A DNA stretch of 13,473 nucleotides from DATKDU01 sp035512595 (lineage in GTDB: Bacteria > Planctomycetota > Planctomycetia > Pirellulales > Pirellulaceae), in NCBI GenBank assembly GCA_035512595.1, contig DATKDU010000541.1, forward strand, positions 1 through 13,473, read 5' to 3'. The translations under genes were made by a program, and so were the position numbers. The stretch's first letter is position 1. Each line of letters begins with the position of its first letter. The notes under the pieces were generated by a model that saw nothing but the letters and a program-made list of their open reading frames with translations, was not told where the DNA came from and searched no databases. Shown in pieces: positions 6,247-13,444 of the stretch.

Positions 6247-8065
6247 GGTCTTCGCTGGCGCGGGTGTGATTCATGGTCAGGATCCAGACAATCGCGTTCG
6301 GTCGCGAAATCATCAAGCTAAACCCTAAATCGCGTCCGCCGACTTGTGGGGAAGCCGTCATCGATTCCAGCGCGGCGCTGTCGATCCTACCGCCCGCTGA
6401 AGTCTTGGCATTGTCGATGATGAGGACCGAGCGACTTAAATCTTTGATCGACGCGACGATCCTCTTCTCCAGCTCTGTCGCATCAGTCGTAAATGCAATC
6501 GATGCCGGATGGGCGGTGCCTTCAGCCACAACACCCACCAAAGACGCGAACAACGACTTGCCGACGCTCGGTTTATTGCCGTCGATGAGGAATATCGGCT
6601 TGCCCGCAGCAACGAAGTGATGGACTAAAACGGTCGTAAGCAGCGCCGCGACGGCATTCACGCAGTCGGCCGGCTCGCGGAAACAGAAATCCTTCAAGGC
6701 CTCGCGTAACCGAGGCGGAAGCCGCTCGAGAAGCGGCAGTGCGGTGTCCGGTGCCGGACCAAGTTCGGCCGGCTCGATGGGGTCCGCATGAACCAAGACC
6801 CCTACATCGGGGTGCCATCCTGGGCCGAGCACGACAAAGCGTTCGTCGACAATCGGGCATCGGTAGTAGGCCTTTATCTGCGGCAGGACTCGTCGCGTGG
6901 CCCCACGCATCATTAGCGACTCGACCAGCTTGTCAGGGACGCGAAACTGCCTTGCCGGGTCGTCGTCGTTCTTGCCGGAAATCTCGCAGACCATAATGTC
7001 GGCAAGGAAAGCGCCGGCGGACCGCGAAGCCTTGTCGATGCCCGCCAATGACACCAAGCGACGGTCGATGCCCAAGCCACGCTCCATGACGACGTCGTTG
7101 CCGAAGACGAAGGTTCGGCCATCCGCGAGGAGCAATTGAGACATTTCCGCTAGCTTGGCGTCAAAGTCTCTCGCGATGTTGCCGCCCGGGGAAACGTCTC
7201 GCAATACGTGCAGTGACTGCCGGCCCGGCACCGAGACGGCAGAGAACCTGGCGCGCGCCTTTTTCAGGCGATTCCCAAGAGCAGCAGCTCGAGAAACCTT
7301 GTGCTTATTGGAGCGCGGGCGAAAAAGCCCGTCCCAAAGCATCTCCAATGTCACGGTGCCGCATGAGCCGTAGCAGCGGCCCCGGTGATCCAGTGCGGCA
7401 AGTCGGCTGCCGACTTTCTTGCAGACCGGGCACGGTTCAGCTGATGTATTGCCGAGCAAGGCACCGGCGATGCTGGCGAAGGGGGCGCGATGGATCTGCT
7501 CGGCAAGCTGCTCGAGCTCCGAGAAAGCGATCGGTTTGCCTTGCCGCAGCACTTTCACCTTGGCGCCGTTCTTGCTATTGATTGACCCGATCTGACGTGT
7601 CGTCGCTGGTATTCCCGGCTGGTCGGGGTCTATCGGCAGCAGCGGCAGGAGCATCTCGATCACGGCCTCGGCACGGTCGCGGTCTGCATCGGAGTGCAGC
7701 TCAAGAGGCTGGTCAAACATCAGCAGCACGTGCACGCCAGTACCCGAGCAGACTACCCTCGCTCGGCGCAACAGGGGATGGCGGTCGAGAAGCGGCTTGA
7801 GAATTCGACGAAAGAACTTGTGAGGATCTCGCGGTACCTTGCCGAGGATGGAGGCCGAACGGAGTAATTTTGGATCAACATCAAACATCATCCCGTGCAG
7901 CGTGTGGATCCGATCGCGTGACAGCTGGATCTTCACCAGCGGACCGCACTCGCGATCGTTATACAGCTGCTGTCGAACATCGCGTCCGCTGGCGATCTTG
8001 AGTTTTAGACGATGCCTTTTGGGCTTGTTCTTGCGGCGAGGTTTCCGCAGAATTGACTCTGTCAC
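6209..8065 (-). CDS. AEP-type primase with zinc ribbon and SF3-like AAA+ helicase, truncated
   Basis: A primase-helicase that would open the origin and prime replication of the element. In order: a basic N-terminus; archaeo-eukaryotic primase (AEP) motifs FDVD (61-64), SGTGVHV (107-113) and RQIGSINSKNGAKVKVL (157-173); a four-Cys zinc ribbon (C212, C215, C231, C235); and a C-terminal ATPase with Walker A GNKPSVGKS (496-504), Walker B VLIID (547-551) and a sensor Asn599 in TMNHT. Assigning the N-terminus to AEP rests on these short motifs. The GTG start at 8065 is supported by GGAGG 5 nt upstream. The frame ends abruptly at PAAL* just after LVRPRLP, which aligns with LLNRGLP of the sister helicase at 9373-10941. 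A one-base shift at about 6226 would continue as IRLHYEGDP in the polymerase frame. The usual helicase C-terminal part of about 190 residues is missing. Confidence 0.8.
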   Translation of the reverse strand: MTESILRKPRRKNKPKRHRLKLKIASGRDVRQQLYNDRECGPLVKIQLSRDRIHTLHGMMFDVDPKLLRSASILGKVPRDPHKFFRRILKPLLDRHPLLRRARVVCSGTGVHVLLMFDQPLELHSDADRDRAEAVIEMLLPLLPIDPDQPGIPATTRQIGSINSKNGAKVKVLRQGKPIAFSELEQLAEQIHRAPFASIAGALLGNTSAEPCPVCKKVGSRLAALDHRGRCYGSCGTVTLEMLWDGLFRPRSNKHKVSRAAALGNRLKKARARFSAVSVPGRQSLHVLRDVSPGGNIARDFDAKLAEMSQLLLADGRTFVFGNDVVMERGLGIDRRLVSLAGIDKASRSAGAFLADIMVCEISGKNDDDPARQFRVPDKLVESLMMRGATRRVLPQIKAYYRCPIVDERFVVLGPGWHPDVGVLVHADPIEPAELGPAPDTALPLLERLPPRLREALKDFCFREPADCVNAVAALLTTVLVHHFVAAGKPIFLIDGNKPSVGKSLFASLVGVVAEGTAHPASIAFTTDATELEKRIVASIKDLSRSVLIIDNAKTSAGGRIDSAALESMTASPQVGGRDLGFSLMISRPNAIVWILTMNHTRASEDLVRPRLPDPAAL

Positions 8066-8070
8066 GTGAC

Positions 8071-8075
8071 CCTCC
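8071..8075 (-). promoter_or_regulatory. Ribosome binding site deciding the GTG start of the primase-helicase
   Basis: The minus strand reads GGAGG followed by 5 nt (GTCAC) and the GTG at 8063-8065. This fits the Shine-Dalgarno consensus closely and fixes the start codon. Confidence 0.7.
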
Positions 8076-8102
8076 AGTTGTAATGGGACGGGGAAATGTG
8101 AT

Positions 8103-8137
8103 GAGGACGCCGGCTCTCATCGGGGCAAGGCGTCCTC
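8103..8137. other. Perfect 9-bp inverted repeat upstream of the primase-helicase
   Basis: GAGGACGCC (8103-8111) and GGCGTCCTC (8129-8137) form a perfect stem with a 17-nt loop. On the plus strand it is followed by GACTTTTATT, a weak terminator-like tail, but no plus-strand gene precedes it. On the minus strand it would sit in the 5' leader of the primase-helicase, 38 nt before the start codon, where it could control translation, or in DNA form bind a replication protein. Confidence 0.45.
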
Positions 8138-8380
8138 GACTTTTATTGGCAGCTCAATCTGTTTGTCCTTTCGCGGGCAAGGCTGCTGAATTGTCCGCAG
8201 TCGGGATTCAGGTTCGTCTCACGCATTGGGTTACGGCCACCGCCAGCCGAACTCGTTTCAGACGATCCTATTTTTGTTCTGACAATCGAACGGCCGGAAG
8301 TGCAGTTTGCTTTTCGGCTCCTGGCTTGCGCTAGAATTCTGTCACGCAGTGAGTCGCGGGTAGAACCTCAACGTTGATCG

Positions 8381-9076
8381 TCATTGTGATGTTTTCTCTT
8401 CGTCGAATTCGCAACGCATGCCGAAATGATCGCATTCATCGAACTCGCCGCACTCATTCGGGCAATCGCGGCGAATGTGTCCGACTTGGCCGCAGCCATA
8501 GCAAACGACTTCTCGCGCTGGCCTCGCGATGCGTGGCACCTCCAGCCGGGCGAACTCCGAAGTGTGATCTGGCAACCGTTCGAGGAGATCCTCGGCATCG
8601 ATCAGCCGCATCTCCGCAGTGCATTTTTCGCTGGCACTGATCGTGATTGGTTCGGGGTCGGCCGGCAATTCGACCCCGTTGGACACCAGTGTGGAGTGAA
8701 ACGAGTAGCCCAATCCTGTCCAAAGGCAGAGCCCACCGTGGATGCCTTCCGCCGCAACGTGACCATGGTGGGCCAGCCACGCGACTGCCAGATCCTTGAG
8801 CTGGTACATACGCTCTTTGATCTCGCGTGATCGACGCGCAAAGCCATGTAGAGACTGCCCATATTGGCGGCTGGCAGCATCTCGATACCGCTTGGCGGTC
8901 TTGTTCGCCGTCCAACATGCACAGGCAACGTTTTCAGGCGTCAGGGGCAGCGCAACCGGAACTGGTTTGGACCGTTTACGGATGCGCCGCATCTGCGACG
9001 CGGCGTAGAGATGGATCTCTCCGCCGCCGTATCGCTTCTTAACCTGTCGCGGCTTTTCTCCCTTTTTTGGCGTCAT
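8381..9076 (-). CDS. Protein with CCHC zinc knuckle, 231 aa
   Basis: Residues 192-205 read CYGCGQVGHIRRDC, an exact CX2CX4HX4C zinc knuckle (C192, C195, H200, C205). Knuckles of this type bind single-stranded RNA or DNA in retroviral nucleocapsids and eukaryotic RNA-binding proteins; they are uncommon in bacteria. A second cluster follows (C209, C215, H217, C222) that could hold another metal. The N-terminus (1-40) is very basic, again suggesting nucleic acid binding. The middle (50-140) is unrecognised, with a Trp/His-rich part (LAVAWLAHHGHVAAEGIHGG). Lying between two replication genes on the same strand, it may be a single-strand binding or replication accessory protein, which is an inference. 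The ATG at 9076 has no visible ribosome site, so the start is less certain than the frame. Confidence 0.7.
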   Translation of the reverse strand: MTPKKGEKPRQVKKRYGGGEIHLYAASQMRRIRKRSKPVPVALPLTPENVACACWTANKTAKRYRDAASRQYGQSLHGFARRSREIKERMYQLKDLAVAWLAHHGHVAAEGIHGGLCLWTGLGYSFHSTLVSNGVELPADPEPITISASEKCTAEMRLIDAEDLLERLPDHTSEFARLEVPRIARPAREVVCYGCGQVGHIRRDCPNECGEFDECDHFGMRCEFDEEKTSQ

Positions 9077-9372
9077 GCCGCGCTGCCGTCATTCGGATTT
9101 GCACAGCAGCTTAGAATCGGACACTTGGACCCTCACTTGCGCCCCTTGATTGTTGCCAATTCAGCGGTCGGCCAGTCGGTTCGTGCCCCGGCGTCCGCGA
9201 CCGGATGCAGGGAGACTCGGTTTCGGCGCTCACCCGGATTACCGAGCCCCATTGCCGCGGAATCGAACTGGCACTCACCGAGGCAACTGCAAAATGGGCA
9301 GTGGTTTGGCGGTCGTCGTCATCAGCTTCGCCGAGTCAACCTTGTGAGCGAAAGTCCGACTGGACAACTCCC
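9077..9372. other. Intergenic region between the helicase and zinc-knuckle genes
   Basis: I see no supported gene. The short minus-strand open frames (about 40 codons) lack ribosome sites and recognisable features. No strong hairpin or repeat was found. Confidence 0.4.
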
Positions 9373-10941
9373 TCATTCGTTCTGCTCGACCGGGATTGAT
9401 TTCCGAGAAAGCACGCGAAAAGCGTATTTCGTTCGCGCGCGCTTTCCCGGACCGTCCCAGCGCCGATAGCCGCCGTCGAGTTGCAGCACGTACCGATCGT
9501 GCTCCGTGCGTGCAGAAAACTGCGATCCCCGATGGCGGCTGAGCACAACGCCGATTCCACGTTCGCGGCCCGCTACTGTATTGCGGTCAGCCGACGTCAG
9601 TAGCACTTGCGCCAAACCTAGAGTTACGGCCAGTTGAGCCCACTTTTTGGGACGTAGTGGTTTTCCGGGTGCTGCGGCGCCAAGCATTCCGATCGCAGCT
9701 CGGACTGGCTCATCCGCAGTCTTGCGACCTTCGCAATTTGCCAGGAAATCGCGAAATCCAGCGTGCCGTAGAATGCCGCCAATCACTTTGGCCCATGGGG
9801 ACATGGAGTGTCGCACCGAGTCGTCGACCGGGCACCCCGCCGCCTTCCAGCGCGCGATCATCCCCCGCAGCTCACCCGCAATGTATTCCCGATTCGCTGG
9901 AAGGAAATCGAGACGTGGATTGCCGATTGGCGTCGTTTTCAGATGGACGTCTTCGCGCGGAGCCAAGTGAATCGGCAGTCCGCGATTGAGTAGGTCGATA
10001 CTCACCGAACCATCATTGGTATTAATGACCGCAAGAAAATGGTTGGCACTCCAAAATGTCTCACGGGCTCCTGCAGGAGCAAGATGCACCTGCGGTGAGG
10101 TCACAAGACCCTCGAAAAATGCGGACCGAATGCACTTGGCCTTTCCACCGGCACTATCTAGCCGGACATTGTCGAGGACGATTGCGCCGATGTCGGGATT
10201 CTCTGTCAACTTTTGATGCAGCTCTCGCTGCATCGGCCAGTCGGTAGACTCGTACAGGATGTCTGCTCTGGGCGTCTGCCCGCAGATAAAATCAGTGATC
10301 GTAGTCTTGCCAGAGTGACTTCGAGTCGACGTTAGCAACACCACAGGTTTCTGGCCCGGCCACAGCCTTCGCAGCTGCAGAGTTAGTGCAGCTGCTACCG
10401 CGTTGGTCCGGTCGGCGTTCGACGCGAATGGCACCACGTCCAGGAACTGTTCGATCGTTTTCGCCGACTTAGCTACCGGTGGTACCTGACCCAAGTAGAG
10501 AATACGTTGGCCGGGGGTTCCGTCATTGAATCCGGGCTTTGCTATAGAAAAATCGTCTAGGTATACGGGCAATTTCGCGACAACATCAACGCCTCCGAAT
10601 TGTCGCAAAAACGTTTCGCTTGCCAACATTGCTCCCAGGTGCTCTGCGGTGGGGGTTTCGCGCTGAAGCTTTCCCTCCTTCACGACGCGCATTCTCACCC
10701 GGTCGACAATGACCGGAAGTAGATCTTTGGCTCTGATCAGGAGCCTGGTCTCACCCGATGGCAATGCCAGGATGAGTCCATGACGTTCGCCATTGCGGTA
10801 TAGGTCGCCCCCCTTCGCCAGTAGCTCGCCAAGGCGGCGATAGTTGTACGCGGCACCGTGATCGACGATCCATGTGAATCGCGACCTACTCTGTAGGGGG
10901 TCTATACTCCCTACACCCACTACGCGCAGCGCGGAAGGCAT
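9373..10941 (-). CDS. Stand-alone AAA+/SF3-like helicase, 522 aa
   Basis: An ATPase that resembles the helicase half of the primase-helicase at 6209-8065. Shared landmarks are TNAVAAALTLQL (179-190) against VNAVAALLTTVL, TSPQV (281-285) against ASPQV, and LLNRGLP (317-323) against LVRPRLP. Walker A is degenerate: TSTRSHSGKTT (204-214) keeps SGKTT with K212 but lacks the leading Gly. Walker B is IVLDN (254-258), the sensor Asn lies in INTND (306-310), and R320 is a candidate arginine finger. The N-terminal 160 residues have no primase motifs. After the ATPase core it has about 190 further residues, including EYIAGELRGMIARW, that the primase-helicase lacks. GGAG lies 8 nt before the ATG at 10941. 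Likely a replicative helicase or loader of the element; which role is unknown. Confidence 0.75.
   Translation of the reverse strand: MPSALRVVGVGSIDPLQSRSRFTWIVDHGAAYNYRRLGELLAKGGDLYRNGERHGLILALPSGETRLLIRAKDLLPVIVDRVRMRVVKEGKLQRETPTAEHLGAMLASETFLRQFGGVDVVAKLPVYLDDFSIAKPGFNDGTPGQRILYLGQVPPVAKSAKTIEQFLDVVPFASNADRTNAVAAALTLQLRRLWPGQKPVVLLTSTRSHSGKTTITDFICGQTPRADILYESTDWPMQRELHQKLTENPDIGAIVLDNVRLDSAGGKAKCIRSAFFEGLVTSPQVHLAPAGARETFWSANHFLAVINTNDGSVSIDLLNRGLPIHLAPREDVHLKTTPIGNPRLDFLPANREYIAGELRGMIARWKAAGCPVDDSVRHSMSPWAKVIGGILRHAGFRDFLANCEGRKTADEPVRAAIGMLGAAAPGKPLRPKKWAQLAVTLGLAQVLLTSADRNTVAGRERGIGVVLSRHRGSQFSARTEHDRYVLQLDGGYRRWDGPGKRARTKYAFRVLSRKSIPVEQNE
10892..10915. other. 7-bp inverted repeat near the helicase gene start
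   Basis: TGTAGGG (10892-10898) and CCCTACA (10909-10915) are separated by 10 bp. The repeat lies within the first 17 codons of the helicase gene. It could be an operator or an mRNA hairpin; it could also be chance. Confidence 0.25.
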
Positions 10942-10983
10942 ATGAATGACTCCGGGGACTAGATCTCAGACCTGACCTGCAAA

Positions 10984-11232
10984 TCAGTAGTACTGTGTGA
11001 CATTCTCCGGCTGCCGCCGCTTTCGTTTGGGGGCGGGAGCAGGCGGCTGGCTCCGCCGGCGGCGGAGGAAGTCCCGCAGATCGTCGTGGCTGACTCGCCA
11101 CCTCGCCTTGCCACCGGCGTGTCTAGCGAGATTCACGGCGAGCAGGGCGCCGTCGTGAATCCAGTCAAGCACCTTGTCGGGCGTCACCCGACACAGCTCC
11201 GCCACTTCCTTGGGGGTCATGTGCCGGCTCAT
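10984..11232 (-). CDS. Excisionase-type helix-turn-helix protein, 82 aa
   Basis: Residues 4-55 (HMTPKEVAELCRVTPDKVLD, then WIHDG and WRVSHDDLRDFL) have the layout of the MerR-like/HTH_17 excisionase domain: a first helix, a recognition helix, the W-I-x-x-G segment, and a closing helix. The tail (RRRRSQPPAPAPKRKRRQ) is very basic and disordered. Beside a tyrosine integrase, this is best read as the recombination directionality factor that favours excision, though HTH_17 proteins can also be repressors. Its ATG overlaps the TGA of 11229-11429 in an ATGA arrangement, so the two are translationally coupled. Confidence 0.75.
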   Translation of the reverse strand: MSRHMTPKEVAELCRVTPDKVLDWIHDGALLAVNLARHAGGKARWRVSHDDLRDFLRRRRSQPPAPAPKRKRRQPENVTQYY

Positions 11233-11429
11233 CTCGCGCCCTCCCGCCGTTGCGCGGAGGCGGACGGCTTGCGGCGGCGTCCCTTTTCAGCGCGGCTCGC
11301 CGCGCGAAGCAGGAGCCAGAGTGCCGATCGCTCGGCATCCAGCTCGTCGATCCGCTGCCGGATCTGGTCAGCAGAGGGCAGCCGCTCGATGATTTCGGCG
11401 GCGGCCGGGAAATAAGATGTGGTGCTCAT
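11229..11429 (-). CDS. Small coiled-coil protein, 66 aa
   Basis: From the ATG at 11429 the protein has one long amphipathic, coiled-coil-like helix (residues about 18-46: LPSADQIRQRIDELDAERSA then LWLLLRAAS) and a basic tail. The frame opens at a TTG at 11468, but that extension runs through the repeat cluster 11449-11479, so I prefer the ATG. No ribosome site is visible; a 14-bp palindrome occupies that place. It is coupled by 4 bp of overlap to the HTH gene downstream. Function unknown; a partner or regulator of the excisionase is plausible from position only. Confidence 0.55.
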   Translation of the reverse strand: MSTTSYFPAAAEIIERLPSADQIRQRIDELDAERSALWLLLRAASRAEKGRRRKPSASAQRREGAR

Positions 11430-11432
11430 GCC

Positions 11433-11479
11433 GGGATGATAATCCCAGCGCGGGCAAACCGCGGGCAACCGGCGGGAAA
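11433..11479. promoter_or_regulatory. Palindrome and phased direct repeats before the coiled-coil/xis pair
   Basis: GGGAT-gata-ATCCC (11433-11446) lies just upstream of the ATG at 11429. Next to it CGCGGGCAA occurs at 11449-11457 and 11460-11468, and a 7-of-9 match (GGCGGGAAA) at 11471-11479, all spaced by 11 bp, one DNA turn. Phased repeats beside a palindrome are typical of protein binding sites such as operators, Xis sites or iterons. Confidence 0.45.
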
Positions 11480-11480
11480 A

Positions 11481-12149
11481 TCACGCTCCGCGATGGTTGA
11501 GCGCTACGCGGTCTAAATCTCCGCTGACTTTTACTTCTAGTCCAATCTTGTGCTTTCGGAAAAACCGGTTTGCCTCTCGTCGCAGGCCGGCAAGACCATC
11601 CTCTGGACCATATTTTTCCCCGTAGATGGCTTCCATAGCACTTGTAATCTCACAGGTCCGGTTCCGCGAATTCCAAAGCATTTCCACCAGCTTGAACGGT
11701 TTCGGAGCGAGTCCAGCGTACTCGATTCCTTTCCAGCGAACCCCCCCAATTCCAAATGGACCGTCTGGATGTGATTCCTTCTGCGGCTCTTTGGGGGGAA
11801 GTTTCCCGTGTGATCCCTCGTTTCGCCGAAATGCCCAAACAGGAAATGTGACATATTCCCCAGCCGCCTTGTGCTTGTGGAACTCGTCGATCGCGACCAG
11901 CGGCGTTATCATGCCCTGCTTCGCCAGTATTCGTACGCCAACCCTTCGCATAGCAGCGCGCATTTCAGGCGGAATGACTGCATCCGTTTCAGTTCTGCGA
12001 AACCAGTGCAGCAACTCGCTGGCATCAATGCCGAGGATTTCTGCCTGATCGATCAGGCTGGCCCAGTGTTGTCGTGCGGCACTTGAAAAGGTGGGGCCAA
12101 CGATCTGCTCGATGATGTCGATCGGGAATTCGATGGGGTTATGGGCCAT
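11481..12149 (-). CDS. Unknown protein with possible winged-helix C-terminus, 222 aa
   Basis: Not a family I can name. From the ATG at 12149 the sequence starts MAHNPIEFPIDIIEQIVGP. The central part includes PVWAFRRNEGSHGKLPPK, rich in Pro and Lys. The C-terminal 75 residues (PKPFKLVEMLWNSRN, then ITSAMEAIYGEKYGPEDGLA, then LRREANRFFRKHKIGLEVKV) have the layout of a response-regulator-like winged helix, suggesting DNA binding. The frame stays open to 12344, but those 65 residues are an Arg/Trp/Ser-rich shadow of the integrase gene. The chosen ATG overlaps the integrase stop by 11 bp and follows GGGGAAGG, so it is probably coupled to the integrase. A regulator of integration or replication is plausible. 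Confidence 0.65.
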   Translation of the reverse strand: MAHNPIEFPIDIIEQIVGPTFSSAARQHWASLIDQAEILGIDASELLHWFRRTETDAVIPPEMRAAMRRVGVRILAKQGMITPLVAIDEFHKHKAAGEYVTFPVWAFRRNEGSHGKLPPKEPQKESHPDGPFGIGGVRWKGIEYAGLAPKPFKLVEMLWNSRNRTCEITSAMEAIYGEKYGPEDGLAGLRREANRFFRKHKIGLEVKVSGDLDRVALNHRGA

Positions 12150-13434
12150 GCTGTACCGCCTTCCCCTTCGTCCCCTTGGCCGAAGCCGTCTTGGCCAACA
12201 ACCACTTCCGCACGTGATTAACCACGGCCACGAGCCGCGAATCGTCGATCTGCTCGCGGTACTCCGCCGCCATACTGGCATCGACGTGCCCCATGATCGC
12301 ATCGACGGCGACTTGATCGCGACTGCCGCCAGCTTCGGTCTCAAATGTGTGCCGCAAGGCGTAGAACGACAGGCCGGGCCGCTTGATGCCCAGGTTCGTC
12401 AACAGCTTCGTCGTGGCTTTGGCGATCGCGTCGTCAGCCTTGCCCACGACCTTGACCTTGCCGTCATCCTCCTTCGTCTCCGCGAGCTCGTAGCGCACCC
12501 ACGGCTGCCCGAGGCGCGTGAGGAACACCAGGATCGCGTGCTCGGGGCTGCGGGGAAGCTGCCGCTTGGCGATCACGGCCTTGAGAGCCTTGACCGTCTC
12601 TGGCCACAGCGGCACGCGGCGATCGATGCCGGTTTTTGGCCGCGGGTGGTCGATCCAGTTCTTAAGGTCCAATGCCGAGACTGGCAGCGAGGCGCAGTCA
12701 GTGTTTCCGAAACCACAGTTGATCCCCAGCATTATCATCGCCTTGAGTTGCGGGCCCGCCGCTTCGAGCATGCGGTGGATCTCGACGGCGGTGAACGTCT
12801 TGGCCCCGTGGACCTGTTTCAGCTTGGCCTTGTGCTTGCGCTTGTCGGTCTTGCTGGGCGCCACGAACTCCGGTCCGTACTTGATCGCCTTAGTGATCAG
12901 GTCGCTCTCGATGGCGAAGTTGAACAGCGTGCGGACCTTGATCACCTCGCGGCCGATCGTCGTCAACCCGAACGATTTCACGAGCTGCCCGTAAAGCTTC
13001 GAGAAGTCCGCTGGCCCAAGATCCTCTGCGAGTCGATCGCGGCCGTAGGTCTTGATCAGTAGCTGGCAGGTGCGGTCGTACTCGACGAACGTCCTTGCCG
13101 ACAGCTTCCCTGAATCGACGGCCCGCCGCTTTGCGCTGAGGAAGCTGTTGCAGACGTCGCTCAGCTTGATACCGTCCACCTTGGCCCGCGGCACGCGTCC
13201 GGCCAGGAGATCGTCTCGCTGTTCCAGCCAGAGCTTGAGGGCCGCCTGCTTTGAGGCCTCGCTCTCGACGCGGCCAAAGTAGTGGAACTTTCCCTTGATC
13301 TTGCGGGTCCACAGTTGCTTGCCCTGGTGAACCCACAGCGGGAAATCAGTGACCTTCTTCCGCGCGGGCTTGGCCGTCTTCTTCGTCGGGCGGGTCGCTT
13401 CCGTGGGGAAGCGCAGCACGTTAAGATGCGTCAT
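12139..13434 (-). CDS. Tyrosine recombinase (integrase), 431 aa
   Basis: Site-specific recombinase that would insert and, with the HTH protein, excise the element. It has a basic N-terminus (RPTKKTAKPARKK), an SAM-like core-binding domain (about 90-185) and a C-terminal catalytic domain. Visible catalytic parts: beta-hairpin Lys K267 (RPKTG), box II arginine R361 in YALRHTFET, H383 in IMGH, and the nucleophile Y392 nine residues later. Two canonical residues differ: the box I Arg position reads Gly243 in NCGFGNTDCASL, and the box II His position reads Tyr358. I believe this pattern recurs in planctomycete integrases, but cannot check. The ATG at 13434 is chosen over the GTG at 13440 because GGAGG (13440-13444) is 5 nt before it and the GTG overlaps that site. 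It is the first gene of the train and its promoter lies at or beyond the right edge. Confidence 0.9.
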   Translation of the reverse strand: MTHLNVLRFPTEATRPTKKTAKPARKKVTDFPLWVHQGKQLWTRKIKGKFHYFGRVESEASKQAALKLWLEQRDDLLAGRVPRAKVDGIKLSDVCNSFLSAKRRAVDSGKLSARTFVEYDRTCQLLIKTYGRDRLAEDLGPADFSKLYGQLVKSFGLTTIGREVIKVRTLFNFAIESDLITKAIKYGPEFVAPSKTDKRKHKAKLKQVHGAKTFTAVEIHRMLEAAGPQLKAMIMLGINCGFGNTDCASLPVSALDLKNWIDHPRPKTGIDRRVPLWPETVKALKAVIAKRQLPRSPEHAILVFLTRLGQPWVRYELAETKEDDGKVKVVGKADDAIAKATTKLLTNLGIKRPGLSFYALRHTFETEAGGSRDQVAVDAIMGHVDASMAAEYREQIDDSRLVAVVNHVRKWLLAKTASAKGTKGKAVQHGP

Positions 13435-13439
13435 GCTCA

Positions 13440-13444
13440 CCTCC
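13440..13444 (-). promoter_or_regulatory. Ribosome binding site deciding the integrase start
   Basis: The minus strand reads GGAGG, then TGAGC, then the ATG at 13432-13434. The alternative in-frame GTG at 13440 lies inside this site and so is unlikely to be used. Confidence 0.7.

Larger units (their letters stand above)
8066..8380. other. Intergenic region upstream of the primase-helicase, with a hairpin
   Basis: This 315-bp gap holds no supported gene; the longest small minus-strand frame I saw, from the ATG at 8226, has only 27 codons. It contains the 9-bp inverted repeat at 8103-8137 and, at 8071-8075, the ribosome site of the primase. A separate promoter for the primase may lie here, but I could not define one. 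Confidence 0.5.

Noticed and set aside
10371..10395. Perfect 9-bp inverted repeat GCAGCTGCA/TGCAGCTGC
   Set aside because: It is within the helicase coding sequence where CTG CAG CTG codons for Leu-Gln-Leu create it; no reason to think it functions as DNA.
12150..12344. N-terminal extension of the 222-aa protein
   Set aside because: These 65 codons lie within the integrase gene, have shadow composition, and the ATG at 12149 has a ribosome site and an 11-bp overlap with the integrase end.
12091..13062. Plus-strand open frame of 323 codons opposite the integrase
   Set aside because: The integrase on the other strand has its catalytic motifs and ribosome site; the plus frame is a His/Leu/Arg-rich shadow.
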